DNA of 6,499 bases from an uncultured Eubacteriales bacterium (GTDB lineage Bacteria > Bacillota > Clostridia > Christensenellales > UBA1242), in assembly GCA_900557585.1 (NCBI GenBank), contig USTJ01000045.1, positions 1 through 6,499 of the forward strand. Reading direction: 5' to 3'. The first letter of the stretch is position 1. Every line of letters starts with the position of its first letter. Positions 1-5,973 of the stretch are shown in pieces. The notes below the pieces were generated by a model. That model saw only the letters and a list, made by a program, of their open reading frames with translations. It did no database searches and was not told the DNA's origin. The translations under genes and the position numbers were made by a program.

Positions 1-393
1 GTTATTGTTGGTTTTGCTGGTGGCGCTGCTGACGGCATTACATTTTGTGACAAATTTGAAAAAATGCTCAAAAAATATTCTGGAAACCTTCTTCGAAGCG
101 CAGTTGAACTTGCTCAACTTTGGCGTGGAGATGAGTCTATGAGAAAACTTGACGCAGTCATGATTGTTGCCGACAAAGATATGATGCTTGTTATCAATGG
201 TGTTGGTGATGTTATGGAACCAGACGAGGGCGTTTGTGCAATTGGAAGTGGTGGAAACTTTGCTCTTGCTGCTGCAAAAGCACTTGTTCAAAACACAAAA
301 CTTTCTGCTCGTGAAATTGCAGAAAAGTCACTTAAAGTTGCAAGCGAAATGTGCATTTATACAAACGACCACATCACTGTTGAGGAGATTTAG
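1..393 (+). CDS. hslV: ATP-dependent protease subunit HslV (ClpQ), 5' end outside window
   Basis: This is the peptidase subunit of the HslUV (ClpQY) cytoplasmic protease, a double hexameric ring with an N-terminal Thr nucleophile that degrades proteins unfolded by HslU. Frame 1 is open from the first base and gives 130 residues, against about 175 for the family. About 45 N-terminal residues, including the catalytic Thr, are therefore upstream and cannot be checked. The visible part follows HslV closely: the GFAGGAADG segment, the AVELAQLWR helix, the MRKLDA segment, the AIGSGG turn, the [13 protein letters not shown] helix and the CIYTN segment near the C terminus, where the family has Cys and Thr near a metal site. 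The Met at base 64 is internal, because homology runs upstream to base 1. The stop lies one base before the hslU start, so the two are co-translated. Nothing looks damaged. Confidence 0.96.
   Translation, partial: VIVGFAGGAADGITFCDKFEKMLKKYSGNLLRSAVELAQLWRGDESMRKLDAVMIVADKDMMLVINGVGDVMEPDEGVCAIGSGGNFALAAAKALVQNTKLSAREIAEKSLKVASEMCIYTNDHITVEEI
382..387 (+). promoter_or_regulatory. Ribosome binding site of hslU, inside hslV
   Basis: GAGGAG lies 7 bases before the ATG at 395, within the last codons of hslV. It fixes the hslU start at 395. The same frame is open from 188, but that stretch only reads hslV in another frame. Confidence 0.85.
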
Positions 394-394
394 A

Positions 395-1705
395 ATGGAA
401 CTTACACCAAAACAAATTCTTGCCGAACTTGACAAATATATCATTGGTCAAAACGAGGCAAAAAAGGCTGTTGCGGTTGCTCTTCGAAACAGATATAGAA
501 GAAGTCAACTTCCTGAAAATCTCAGAGAAGAGATTACACCAAAAAACATTATCATGAAAGGTCCAACAGGTTGTGGTAAAACCGAAATTGCAAGAAGACT
601 TGCAAAACTTGTGAAAGCACCATTTGTAAAGGTTGAAGCAACAAAGTTCACCGAAGTTGGATATGTTGGAAGAGATGTTGAAAGCATGATTCGTGACCTT
701 GTTGAAGCATCAATCCATCTTGTGAAAGCGGAAAGAACGGCAGAGGTGAGAGAAAAGGCAGAAAATGCAATGCTTGACCGCCTTACTAATGTTCTTTTTG
801 AAATGAAAAAAGACATGTTCGCCGGCAAAACAGACTCTGAAATTCGTGAGATTTTGAGAAAAGACCTTCAAACAACAAAGTTTGATAACGAGCGTGTTGA
901 AATTGAAGTTCAAGAAGAACAAAACAACATGCCACTTATGCCAGGAATGGAAATCAATCTTGGCGACATGTTTGGCAACTTGATGCCAAAGAAAAGAAAA
1001 AGAAAGTCTATGCTTGTTGCCGATGCAAAAAGAGTGTTCATTTCAGAAGAAAGCGAACGCCTTATTGACATGGACAATGTGAACACCGAGGCGCTTAGAA
1101 GAGCCGAACAAAACGGCATTATCTTTATTGACGAAATTGACAAAATCACAGGAAAGAGCGGTTCTCGTGGAAATGGCCCAGATGTTTCAAGAGAGGGTGT
1201 TCAAAGAGACATTTTGCCAATTGTTGAAGGTTCAACAGTTTCAACAAAATATGGACCAATTAAAACAGACTATATTTTGTTTATCGCTGCTGGTGCTTTT
1301 CACATTTCAAAAGTTGAAGATTTGATACCTGAACTTCAAGGAAGATTTCCAGTTTTGGTTGAACTTTCTTCACTTACATATGACGACTTTGTGAACATTT
1401 TGAAAAACACTCAAAATTCACTTATTTTGCAATATACAAGTTTGCTTGAAGTTGATCATATCCACTTGGAATTTGCTGATGACGCAATTGAAGAAATTGC
1501 GAGCATTGCAGTTCTTGAAAACCAAACAAGTGAAGACATTGGCGCAAGAAGACTGCACACAATCATTGAAAAGTTACTTGAAGACATTTCTTTTAATGCA
1601 ACAGGCGACCATCCAATGATAAATGTTAAAATTGACAGACAATATGTTAAAGAGCACCTTGCAAATGTGCTTAAAGAACATGATTTGAAAAAATATATTA
1701 TATAG
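395..1705 (+). CDS. hslU: HslU (ClpY), AAA+ unfoldase of the HslUV protease
   Basis: This ATPase ring unfolds proteins and feeds them to HslV. The product is 436 residues, close to the 443 of the E. coli protein. In order it shows a Walker A P-loop GPTGCGKT (56-63), the pore loop GYVG (89-92) in a highly conserved [13 protein letters not shown] stretch, the family-specific I domain (about 103-235, variable, with a basic KKRKRK run at 199-204), Walker B IIFIDEID (242-249), [17 protein letters not shown] conserved sequence ([12 protein letters not shown], 261-272), a sensor-1 region (ILFIAAGAF), the arginine finger in ELQGR (R317), and sensor-2 GARR (383-386). The C-terminal tail ends in KKYII, like the tail that docks into HslV. 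All catalytic residues are present, so it should be active. The start at 395 is chosen from the ribosome binding site and family length. It is coupled to hslV upstream and followed 13 bases later by hisS. Confidence 0.97.
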   Translation: MELTPKQILAELDKYIIGQNEAKKAVAVALRNRYRRSQLPENLREEITPKNIIMKGPTGCGKTEIARRLAKLVKAPFVKVEATKFTEVGYVGRDVESMIRDLVEASIHLVKAERTAEVREKAENAMLDRLTNVLFEMKKDMFAGKTDSEIREILRKDLQTTKFDNERVEIEVQEEQNNMPLMPGMEINLGDMFGNLMPKKRKRKSMLVADAKRVFISEESERLIDMDNVNTEALRRAEQNGIIFIDEIDKITGKSGSRGNGPDVSREGVQRDILPIVEGSTVSTKYGPIKTDYILFIAAGAFHISKVEDLIPELQGRFPVLVELSSLTYDDFVNILKNTQNSLILQYTSLLEVDHIHLEFADDAIEEIASIAVLENQTSEDIGARRLHTIIEKLLEDISFNATGDHPMINVKIDRQYVKEHLANVLKEHDLKKYII

Positions 1706-1718
1706 GAGAAAACAAAAA

Positions 1719-2975
1719 ATGATAAACAGACCAAAGGGAACAAAAGATGTTTTGCCAAATGAAGTGTATAAATGGCAATATCTTGAAGGTGTTGCAAGAA
1801 AATGTTTGGCAGAACGCAATTTCAAAGAAATTCGCACTCCAATTTTTGAGCATACCGAATTGTTTGTTCGTGGTGTTGGTGATGGCTCAGACATTGTTAA
1901 CAAAGAAATGTACACATTTCTTGACAAGGGTGAAAGAAGCATTACTCTTAAACCAGAAGGAACATCATCAATTGTTCGTGCATTGATTGAAAATGGGCTT
2001 GACAACGAGCCAATGCCACAAAAACTTTTCATGGTGACACCATGTTTTCGTTATGAAAAACCTCAAAGTGGAAGACTTCGTGAACACCACCAAATTTCAA
2101 TCGAGGCAATTGGTTCACATTCACCAGTAATGGACTATGAAGTGATTTCTCTTATCAAAACAATTTTCGACCGTCTTGGTTTTCACAACTATATTTTGAA
2201 CATCAACTCTATTGGTTGCAAAGAGTGCAGAAAAGAATATGTGAAAGCACTTAAAGACTACTATGCAAAATATATCGATACAATGTGTGAAGATTGCAAA
2301 GTTCGTTACGAAAAAAATGCACTTCGTATTTTGGACTGCAAAGACCCACGCTGTGCCGACTATAAAAAGAACGCACCAAAGCCAAGAGAATATCTTTGCG
2401 AAGATTGCAAAAAACACTTTGACACACTTACAAGGCTTTTGAAAGAAAATGGCGTTCCTTTTGTTGTGAACGACAATGTTGTTCGTGGAATTGACTATTA
2501 TTCAAGAACAGTTTTCGAGTTTATGGCAGATGAGGGCGGAGCCCTTTCAACAATTTGCGGTGGCGGAAGATATGACGGACTTATAAGCGAACTTGGCGGA
2601 AAAGAACTTCCTGCTGTTGGCGTTGGAATCGGCTTTGAAAGAATGCTCATTTTGCTTGAAAAGAACGGAATTGTGATTCCAGAGCCAAAGAAACTTGACC
2701 TTTATATTGCAAATGCTTCGGAAAATGAACTTGAAGACGCAGTTGCACTTGCAAACAAACTTCGCAACATGGGCGCAAGCGTAGAGTTTGACAGCATGGA
2801 CAGAAGTTTGAAATCTCAAATGAAATATGCAAACAAACTTTCAGCAAAATTTGTAATGATTCTTGGTTCAAGCGAAATTGAAACTGGAAAAGCAAAACTT
2901 AAAGACATGGGTGCTTCAAATGAAATTGATGTTTCGCTTGACGACCTTGACAAAATTTATAAAATCATTAGATAG
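1719..2975 (+). CDS. hisS: Histidyl-tRNA synthetase (class II)
   Basis: This enzyme attaches histidine to tRNA-His in the cytoplasm. The product is 418 residues, normal for bacterial HisRS. The N terminus is the typical RPKGTKDVLP. Motif 1 covers about 38-67 (IRTPIFEHTELF). Motif 2 follows at about 104-131, with ATP-contacting R111, and the TLKPEGT loop carries E80. The His-specific signatures are VVRGIDYYSRTVFEF (254-268, with R256 matching the catalytic Arg259 of E. coli) and CGGGRYDGL (280-288). Motif 3 is GVGIGFERM (301-309). The anticodon-binding domain is about 326-418. The insertion at 167-230 contains eight Cys in pairs (167/170, 190/193, 207/212, 227/230), which may be a metal site. 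The start is supported by TAGGAG ending 10 bases before the ATG; this Shine-Dalgarno overlaps the hslU stop codon. In many Firmicutes hisS pairs with aspS; here it sits in the hslVU operon. Confidence 0.97.
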   Translation: MINRPKGTKDVLPNEVYKWQYLEGVARKCLAERNFKEIRTPIFEHTELFVRGVGDGSDIVNKEMYTFLDKGERSITLKPEGTSSIVRALIENGLDNEPMPQKLFMVTPCFRYEKPQSGRLREHHQISIEAIGSHSPVMDYEVISLIKTIFDRLGFHNYILNINSIGCKECRKEYVKALKDYYAKYIDTMCEDCKVRYEKNALRILDCKDPRCADYKKNAPKPREYLCEDCKKHFDTLTRLLKENGVPFVVNDNVVRGIDYYSRTVFEFMADEGGALSTICGGGRYDGLISELGGKELPAVGVGIGFERMLILLEKNGIVIPEPKKLDLYIANASENELEDAVALANKLRNMGASVEFDSMDRSLKSQMKYANKLSAKFVMILGSSEIETGKAKLKDMGASNEIDVSLDDLDKIYKIIR

Positions 2976-2986
2976 GAGAGAAAAAT

Positions 2987-3295
2987 ATGCTTGCTTATAA
3001 CAAAGAAAATGCAAAAGAAATTTTGAAAAACAATGTTGTTTTTGTGGATTTTTGGGCTCCTTGGTGTGCGCCTTGCCGTGCACTTGCACCAGTTTTTGAA
3101 GACCTTGCAGAAAAATATAAAGAAAGTGCAACTTTTGCAAAGTGCAATGTTGATGAAAATGAACATTTTGCAAGAAAACACGGAATTGCAAGCATTCCTT
3201 GCATCATCTGTTTTGTGAACGGTGAAGAAACAGACCGCAGTCTTGGATTTTTGCCACAAGAAGAAATTGAACTTTTCATTGAAAGAAACATTTAA
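2987..3295 (+). CDS. trxA: Thioredoxin, CAPC active site
   Basis: This is a small cytoplasmic disulfide reductase with the thioredoxin fold, 102 residues as usual for the family. The redox motif is WCAPC (26-30), with Cys27 and Cys30; most thioredoxins have CGPC, so the Gly is replaced by Ala. The buried Asp (D21 in VDFWAPWC) and the Lys in FAKCNVDEN (K52) are retained, as is the cis-proline (P71 in SIPC). Three more Cys (53, 72, 75) are present, one directly after the cis-Pro where Thr is common. There is no signal peptide, so it acts inside the cell. TAGGAG overlapping the hisS stop gives the ribosome binding site. It is the last gene of the hslVU-hisS operon and ends 7 bases before a terminator hairpin. 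The substrate cannot be inferred; it could be a paralogue rather than the main TrxA. Confidence 0.93.
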   Translation: MLAYNKENAKEILKNNVVFVDFWAPWCAPCRALAPVFEDLAEKYKESATFAKCNVDENEHFARKHGIASIPCIICFVNGEETDRSLGFLPQEEIELFIERNI

Positions 3296-3302
3296 AAAAA
3301 AG

Positions 3303-3332
3303 AAAACAAATCCGATTGGGTTTGTTTTTTTT
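3303..3332 (+). terminator. Intrinsic terminator of the hslV-hslU-hisS-trx operon
   Basis: An 11-bp stem (3303-3313 with 3318-3328, one G-U pair) closes a GATT loop and runs into eight T (3325-3332). The A run at 3294-3301 on the other side gives a T run on the minus strand, so it could stop transcription from both directions. Confidence 0.93.
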
Positions 3333-3398
3333 GTGCAGTTTTGACTTTTGATAAAATGTAAATGTGGGACTGATAGTTTTGGGCGAATTTGTAAAAAA

Positions 3399-3454
3399 CG
3401 CAAAAAATCAAGCAAAATACGGCTTTAAAAGTTGAAAATATGTTGATTTTTGCG
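3399..3454. repeat. Imperfect 12-bp inverted repeat in the intergenic gap
   Basis: CGCAAAAAATCAA (3399-3411) and TTGATTTTTGCG (3443-3454) are complementary over 12 bp with one bulged A, separated by 31 AT-rich bases. It lies just upstream of the promoter of the NifS-like gene. The rest of the gap from 3333 contains no open gene. On the minus strand the hairpin is followed by six T, but no minus-strand gene is present to terminate. Confidence 0.5.
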
Positions 3455-3473
3455 ATTTTCTTTCAGAACGGTA

Positions 3474-3502
3474 TTGACGAATATGATATTATATGTTAAA
3501 AT
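3474..3502 (+). promoter_or_regulatory. Sigma-A-type promoter of the NifS-like/NifU-like operon
   Basis: The -35 TTGACG (3474-3479, five of six consensus bases) is followed by a 17-base spacer and the -10 TAAAAT (3497-3502). A TG one base before the -10 makes it an extended -10 promoter. The expected start of transcription is near 3509, leaving a leader of about 18 bases that carries AAGGAG (3515-3520), 6 bases before the ATG at 3527. This short leader leaves no room for a riboswitch or T-box. Confidence 0.75.
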
Positions 3503-3526
3503 TTAAGCAGATTTAAGGAGAAGAAC

Positions 3527-4714
3527 ATGGATAAACAAAAGATTTATTATCTTGACAATGCTTCTGGCACACAAATGTCAAACGAAGCATATCGTGAAAT
3601 GATAGATGCCTATGGTTCGCTTTATGCTAATCCTGAAACCATTTATAAATCAGGAAGAGACGCGTCAGATGCAATCTTGCTTGCAAAACAAAAAATTGCA
3701 AAAGCAATTGGTGCATCAGCAGAAGAAATTGTGCTCACAAGTGGCGAGGCAGAGTCAAACAACCTTGCAATCAAAGGAATTGCAAGAGCAAACCGTAAAA
3801 AAGGAAATCATATTATCACTTCTGTAATTGAAGATGAAAGCGTGCTTGATAGTTGCAAAGCACTTGAAAAAGAAGGTTTTGTTGTAACCTATATTCCTGT
3901 TGACGAAAACGGTGCAATCAAATATAGCGAAGTTGTCAAAGCAATTGGGCCAAACACAATTTTGATTACAATTTCTGTTGCAAACGCAGAAGTTGGAACT
4001 GTTCAACCAATCCGTGCGATTGCCGAACTTGCAAAAGCAAACGAAGTTGTTTTCCACACCGATGCATCACAAGCAATTGGAATGCTTGATATTAACGTGA
4101 AAGAAATTGGTGTTGATTCTCTTTCACTTTCAGCACATTTGTTTGGTGGACCAATGGGTGTTGGCGCACTTTATGTTAAAAAAGGAACTGCAATCCAAAA
4201 ACTTATCGACGGAAGAACAAGTGAAGACGCATATCGTGCTGGTGAACTTGATGTTCCTGCTGTTGTTGCAATGGGAAAAGCAATTGAAGAAGTAACCGAA
4301 AATGTTGAAGAAAGAAGCAAATATCTCAGAAGCATCAGAAGATATTTCTTGAAAAAAGCATCAGAAGCAATCCATAATATTGAACTTAATGGTCACGCTT
4401 CACAACGTCTTGCAAACCACGCAAGCCTTTCATTTGAAGGTGCTGATGGCGAGGCAGTTGCTGTTTTGCTTGACAAAGAAGGAATTTATGTTTCAACAAG
4501 TGCATCTGCTGGAAGAGTAAGCCAAAAACCATCATATGTTCTTCTTGCAATGGGAAAAGAACTTGAACAAGCAGAATCTTCTGTTCGTTTCTCATTTTCA
4601 CCAACAATAACAAAAGAAGATATCGACGACATTGTTGAAAAACTTCGTAAAATCGTAAAGAAAGTGCGTAGCATTTCTGCTATCAGAATTTATAAAAACA
4701 AGGTGGAATTGTAA
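3527..4714 (+). CDS. NifS/IscS-family cysteine desulfurase homologue lacking catalytic Lys and Cys (predicted pseudoenzyme)
   Basis: The 395-residue product has the full fold-type I architecture of NifS/IscS: N-terminal YYLDNASGT, the HIITSVIE strand, HTDASQAIG, SLSAH, GVGALYV, RAGELDVP, and a C-terminal PSYVLLAMG/VRFSF region. Cysteine desulfurases use PLP on a Lys and a mobile-loop Cys to make persulfide from cysteine. Aligned by eye with E. coli IscS, the PLP Lys (K206, in SAHK) is Leu205 (codon 4139-4141) and the catalytic Cys (C328) is Ala328 (codon 4508-4510). The His over the cofactor (H104) is Asp103, Asn155 is Ala154, the phosphate-binding Thr76 is Ala75, and the Thr of RAGT is Glu240. 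Asp179, Gln182 and His204 are kept. The only Cys is 110, away from the loop. The gene has its own promoter, a strong ribosome binding site, no frameshift and codon use like its neighbours, so it looks selected rather than decaying. The family is certain; loss of desulfurase activity is a firm inference; the new role is unknown. Confidence 0.92.
   Translation: MDKQKIYYLDNASGTQMSNEAYREMIDAYGSLYANPETIYKSGRDASDAILLAKQKIAKAIGASAEEIVLTSGEAESNNLAIKGIARANRKKGNHIITSVIEDESVLDSCKALEKEGFVVTYIPVDENGAIKYSEVVKAIGPNTILITISVANAEVGTVQPIRAIAELAKANEVVFHTDASQAIGMLDINVKEIGVDSLSLSAHLFGGPMGVGALYVKKGTAIQKLIDGRTSEDAYRAGELDVPAVVAMGKAIEEVTENVEERSKYLRSIRRYFLKKASEAIHNIELNGHASQRLANHASLSFEGADGEAVAVLLDKEGIYVSTSASAGRVSQKPSYVLLAMGKELEQAESSVRFSFSPTITKEDIDDIVEKLRKIVKKVRSISAIRIYKNKVEL
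4700..4706 (+). promoter_or_regulatory. Ribosome binding site of the NifU-like gene, inside the NifS-like gene
   Basis: AAGGTGG lies 9 bases before the ATG at 4716, in the last codons of the upstream gene. The stop of that gene is one base before this ATG, so the two are likely made together by translational coupling. Confidence 0.7.
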
Positions 4715-4715
4715 T

Positions 4716-5090
4716 ATGGCATATACAAACGAAATTTTAAACGAACTTTATAATCCTGAAAATGTTGGAGTTATCAAGGGTGCAGATGGCGTTGGAAAAG
4801 TTGTTTCACAAGAAAGTGGACAAATCATGAAAATTTATATCTCTCTTGATGGAGACATGATTAAAGAAGCAACATATCAAACATTTGGGCCAACAGTTGC
4901 AATTGCATGTTGTTCGGTTGCAACAAAAATGATGATTGGAAAAACTTTGGAAGAAGCAGAAAAAACTGTAACAGCAAAAGCAATTATCAAGGCTCTTCAA
5001 GGAATTGAAGAAAGCAAACAAAAATATGCAGTCATGGCAGAAGAAACTGCAAAGTCTGCAATCAAGAATATTGACAAGAAAATTAAATAG
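4716..5090 (+). CDS. NifU/IscU-like scaffold homologue lacking all three cluster-ligand cysteines
   Basis: The 124-residue product matches the IscU/NifU-N Fe-S scaffold fold along its whole length: YNPENVG (12-18), ADGVG, GQIMKIYI (35-42), TFG..AIA (56-64), SVAT, GKTLEEA (75-81) and AEE near the C terminus. IscU builds clusters on three Cys, helped by a conserved Asp and His. Here the first Cys (NPVCGD in the family) is Ser34, its Asp is Gln36, the Cys of TFGC is Pro59, and the His-Cys pair near the C terminus is Lys103-Tyr104. The LPPVK segment has become IEESK. Two new adjacent Cys (65, 66) sit where the family usually has small residues; they are the only Cys. It therefore should not assemble a cluster in the known way. 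It is intact, one base from the NifS-like gene and followed by a terminator. Family assignment is strong; function is unknown. Confidence 0.9.
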   Translation: MAYTNEILNELYNPENVGVIKGADGVGKVVSQESGQIMKIYISLDGDMIKEATYQTFGPTVAIACCSVATKMMIGKTLEEAEKTVTAKAIIKALQGIEESKQKYAVMAEETAKSAIKNIDKKIK

Positions 5091-5109
5091 TCAGTAGAGA
5101 TAAAAGAAG

Positions 5110-5139
5110 AGGGTCACGGCAAAAGTCGTGGCTCTTTTT
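5110..5139 (+). terminator. Intrinsic terminator after the NifU-like gene
   Basis: An 11-bp stem (5110-5120 with 5125-5135, including several G-U pairs) has an AAAA loop and ends in five T (5135-5139). It closes the two-gene operon. No clear promoter follows before the next gene, so some read-through may supply that gene. Confidence 0.88.
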
Positions 5140-5186
5140 GTATATTTTTGTCAAAACTGGACAAACTAAATGCAGGAGGAAACAAT

Positions 5187-5429
5187 ATGAACGATTGTTT
5201 AAAATGCTGTTTGCTTTCAATGGGCATTGGCTTTGGCGTTGGAATTTATATTGGCGCAACAAACAAAAAAGTCCAGTCGGGTGCAAAACAAGCAAAAGAA
5301 ATGGCAACAGAAAAACTTGAAGAGGCAAAAGAGAAGATTTCAGAAATAACTGAAAACCTTCAAGAAGATGAAAATCAAAGCAAAAATCAAAATAAAAACA
5401 AACAAAACAAATCTTCTTCGTCAAAATAA
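5187..5429 (+). CDS. Small YtxH-like membrane protein with N-terminal CxxCC
   Basis: The product is 80 residues. It starts with MNDCLKCC (Cys 4, 7, 8), followed by one short hydrophobic, glycine-rich segment (about 9-25, with Gly at 13, 15, 17, 19 and 23). Then comes a Lys/Glu/Ala-rich stretch likely to form a helix or coiled coil (about 27-60) and a hydrophilic tail rich in Asn, Gln, Lys and Ser (61-80). This layout resembles YtxH-type general stress proteins of Firmicutes, though I see no decisive motif. The start at 5187 is set by AGGAGG at 5174-5179, seven bases upstream; the in-frame TTG at 5148 lies in the T-rich tail of the terminator and is unlikely. It lies between two transcription units without an obvious promoter of its own. 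The topology is probably a single membrane anchor with the charged part in the cytoplasm. Function is unknown. Confidence 0.82.
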   Translation: MNDCLKCCLLSMGIGFGVGIYIGATNKKVQSGAKQAKEMATEKLEEAKEKISEITENLQEDENQSKNQNKNKQNKSSSSK

Positions 5430-5458
5430 TAGACAGCGGACATTATTTTTGCTAGAAT
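5430..5458 (+). promoter_or_regulatory. Promoter of ruvX
   Basis: TAGACA (5430-5435, one base off consensus), a 17-base spacer and TAGAAT (5453-5458, one base off consensus), with TG one base before the -10. It begins immediately after the stop codon of the YtxH-like gene. Transcription should start near 5465. Confidence 0.75.
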
Positions 5459-5479
5459 ACAACCAGTGGTGAAAACCAT

Positions 5480-5485
5480 AAGGGG
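5480..5485 (+). promoter_or_regulatory. Ribosome binding site deciding the TTG start of ruvX
   Basis: AAGGGG, with a GGAAGAG continuation, is the only purine-rich Shine-Dalgarno-like block before ruvX. Its spacing to TTG at 5497 is long (11 bases), which together with the rare start codon suggests modest translation. Confidence 0.6.
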
Positions 5486-5496
5486 AAGAGAAAAGT

Positions 5497-5913
5497 TTGA
5501 AAAAAATTATTGGTCTTGACATTGGAACTGTGCGAATTGGAATTGCAACAAGTGACATTTTGGGAATGATTGCAAGTTCCTATGAGGTGTACAGACGAAG
5601 AAATTTGTTTCTTGACGCAAGATACATGGCAAGCCTTGCTGAAAAACTGGACAGCGATACATTTGTGATTGGGCTTCCACTCAAAATGGACGGAAGCGAG
5701 GGTGACAGTGTGAAAATGGTGAAAGATTTTGCCGAAGAACTTTCAAAGTGCACTTCAAGCAAAATTGTTTTTCAAGATGAAAGACTTTCAACCGTTTCAG
5801 CCGAAAGGATTTTGCTTGAATCGAACATGCGTCGTGACAAGCGAAAAAATGTGATAGACCAGGTTGCTGCTACAATTATTTTGCAAAATTATTTGGACAA
5901 AATCAAAAAGTAG
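5497..5913 (+). CDS. ruvX: RuvX/YqgF family RNase H-fold nuclease (pre-16S rRNA processing), TTG start
   Basis: The 138-residue product is the YqgF/RuvX family, normal length. Members have an RNase H-like fold and are known as pre-16S rRNA nucleases and putative Holliday junction resolvases. Visible signatures are the first strand GLDIGTVRIGIA (6-17) with catalytic Asp8, IGLPLKMDGSEG (58-69), DERLSTVSAE (94-103) with Glu95, and the C-terminal IDQVAATIILQNYL (120-133) with Asp121. The three acidic residues of the active site are therefore present. The start is TTG at 5497: homology begins directly there (KKIIGLDIG), no ATG or GTG is in range, and AAGGGG lies at 5480-5485, a rather distant 11 bases upstream. 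It has its own promoter. DUF1292 follows, as in B. subtilis yrrK-yrzB, but the usual alaS and ireB/yrzL neighbours are not here. Confidence 0.95.
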   Translation: MKKIIGLDIGTVRIGIATSDILGMIASSYEVYRRRNLFLDARYMASLAEKLDSDTFVIGLPLKMDGSEGDSVKMVKDFAEELSKCTSSKIVFQDERLSTVSAERILLESNMRRDKRKNVIDQVAATIILQNYLDKIKK

Positions 5914-5921
5914 TGTATAAT
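5894..5921 (+). promoter_or_regulatory. Promoter of the DUF1292 gene, overlapping the end of ruvX
   Basis: A perfect -10 TATAAT (5916-5921) sits 16 bases after TGGACA (5894-5899, one base off consensus). The -35 lies in the last codons of ruvX. The expected start is near 5928, giving a leader of about 45 bases. Confidence 0.7.
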
Positions 5922-5930
5922 AGAGTATAG

Positions 5931-5945
5931 AAAGTTTAAAACTTT
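5931..5945. repeat. Short dyad AAAGTT-TAA-AACTTT just after the predicted transcription start
   Basis: Two 6-base arms separated by 3 bases lie a few bases downstream of the expected start of the DUF1292 transcript, a position typical of a repressor site or a small 5' hairpin. It is AT-rich and could be chance. Confidence 0.3.
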
Positions 5946-5973
5946 TGTCAAAACCCATAAAAAGGAGAGTACT

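Noticed and set aside
188..394. Upstream extension of the hslU frame to an ATG at 188
   Set aside because: This part is hslV read in another frame; HslU homology, length and the ribosome binding site all point to 395.
505..3415. Many minus-strand open frames (for example 1574-2032 and 2957-3415)
   Set aside because: They lie antisense to strongly conserved genes, have low-complexity translations rich in Phe, Cys and Ser, and lack ribosome binding sites.
3527..5090. Calling the NifS-like and NifU-like genes a working Fe-S cluster assembly pair
   Set aside because: The PLP Lys, catalytic Cys and all three scaffold Cys are absent when the codons are read directly, so the standard function cannot be assumed.
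3527..5090. Ordinary pseudogenes or sequencing error as the explanation for the lost residues
   Set aside because: Both frames are uninterrupted over 395 and 124 codons, the changes are scattered in-frame substitutions at specific sites, and promoter, ribosome binding sites and terminator are intact.
5148..5186. TTG start 13 codons upstream for the YtxH-like gene
   Set aside because: It sits in the T-rich tail of a terminator with no ribosome binding site; ATG 5187 has a perfect AGGAGG at good spacing.
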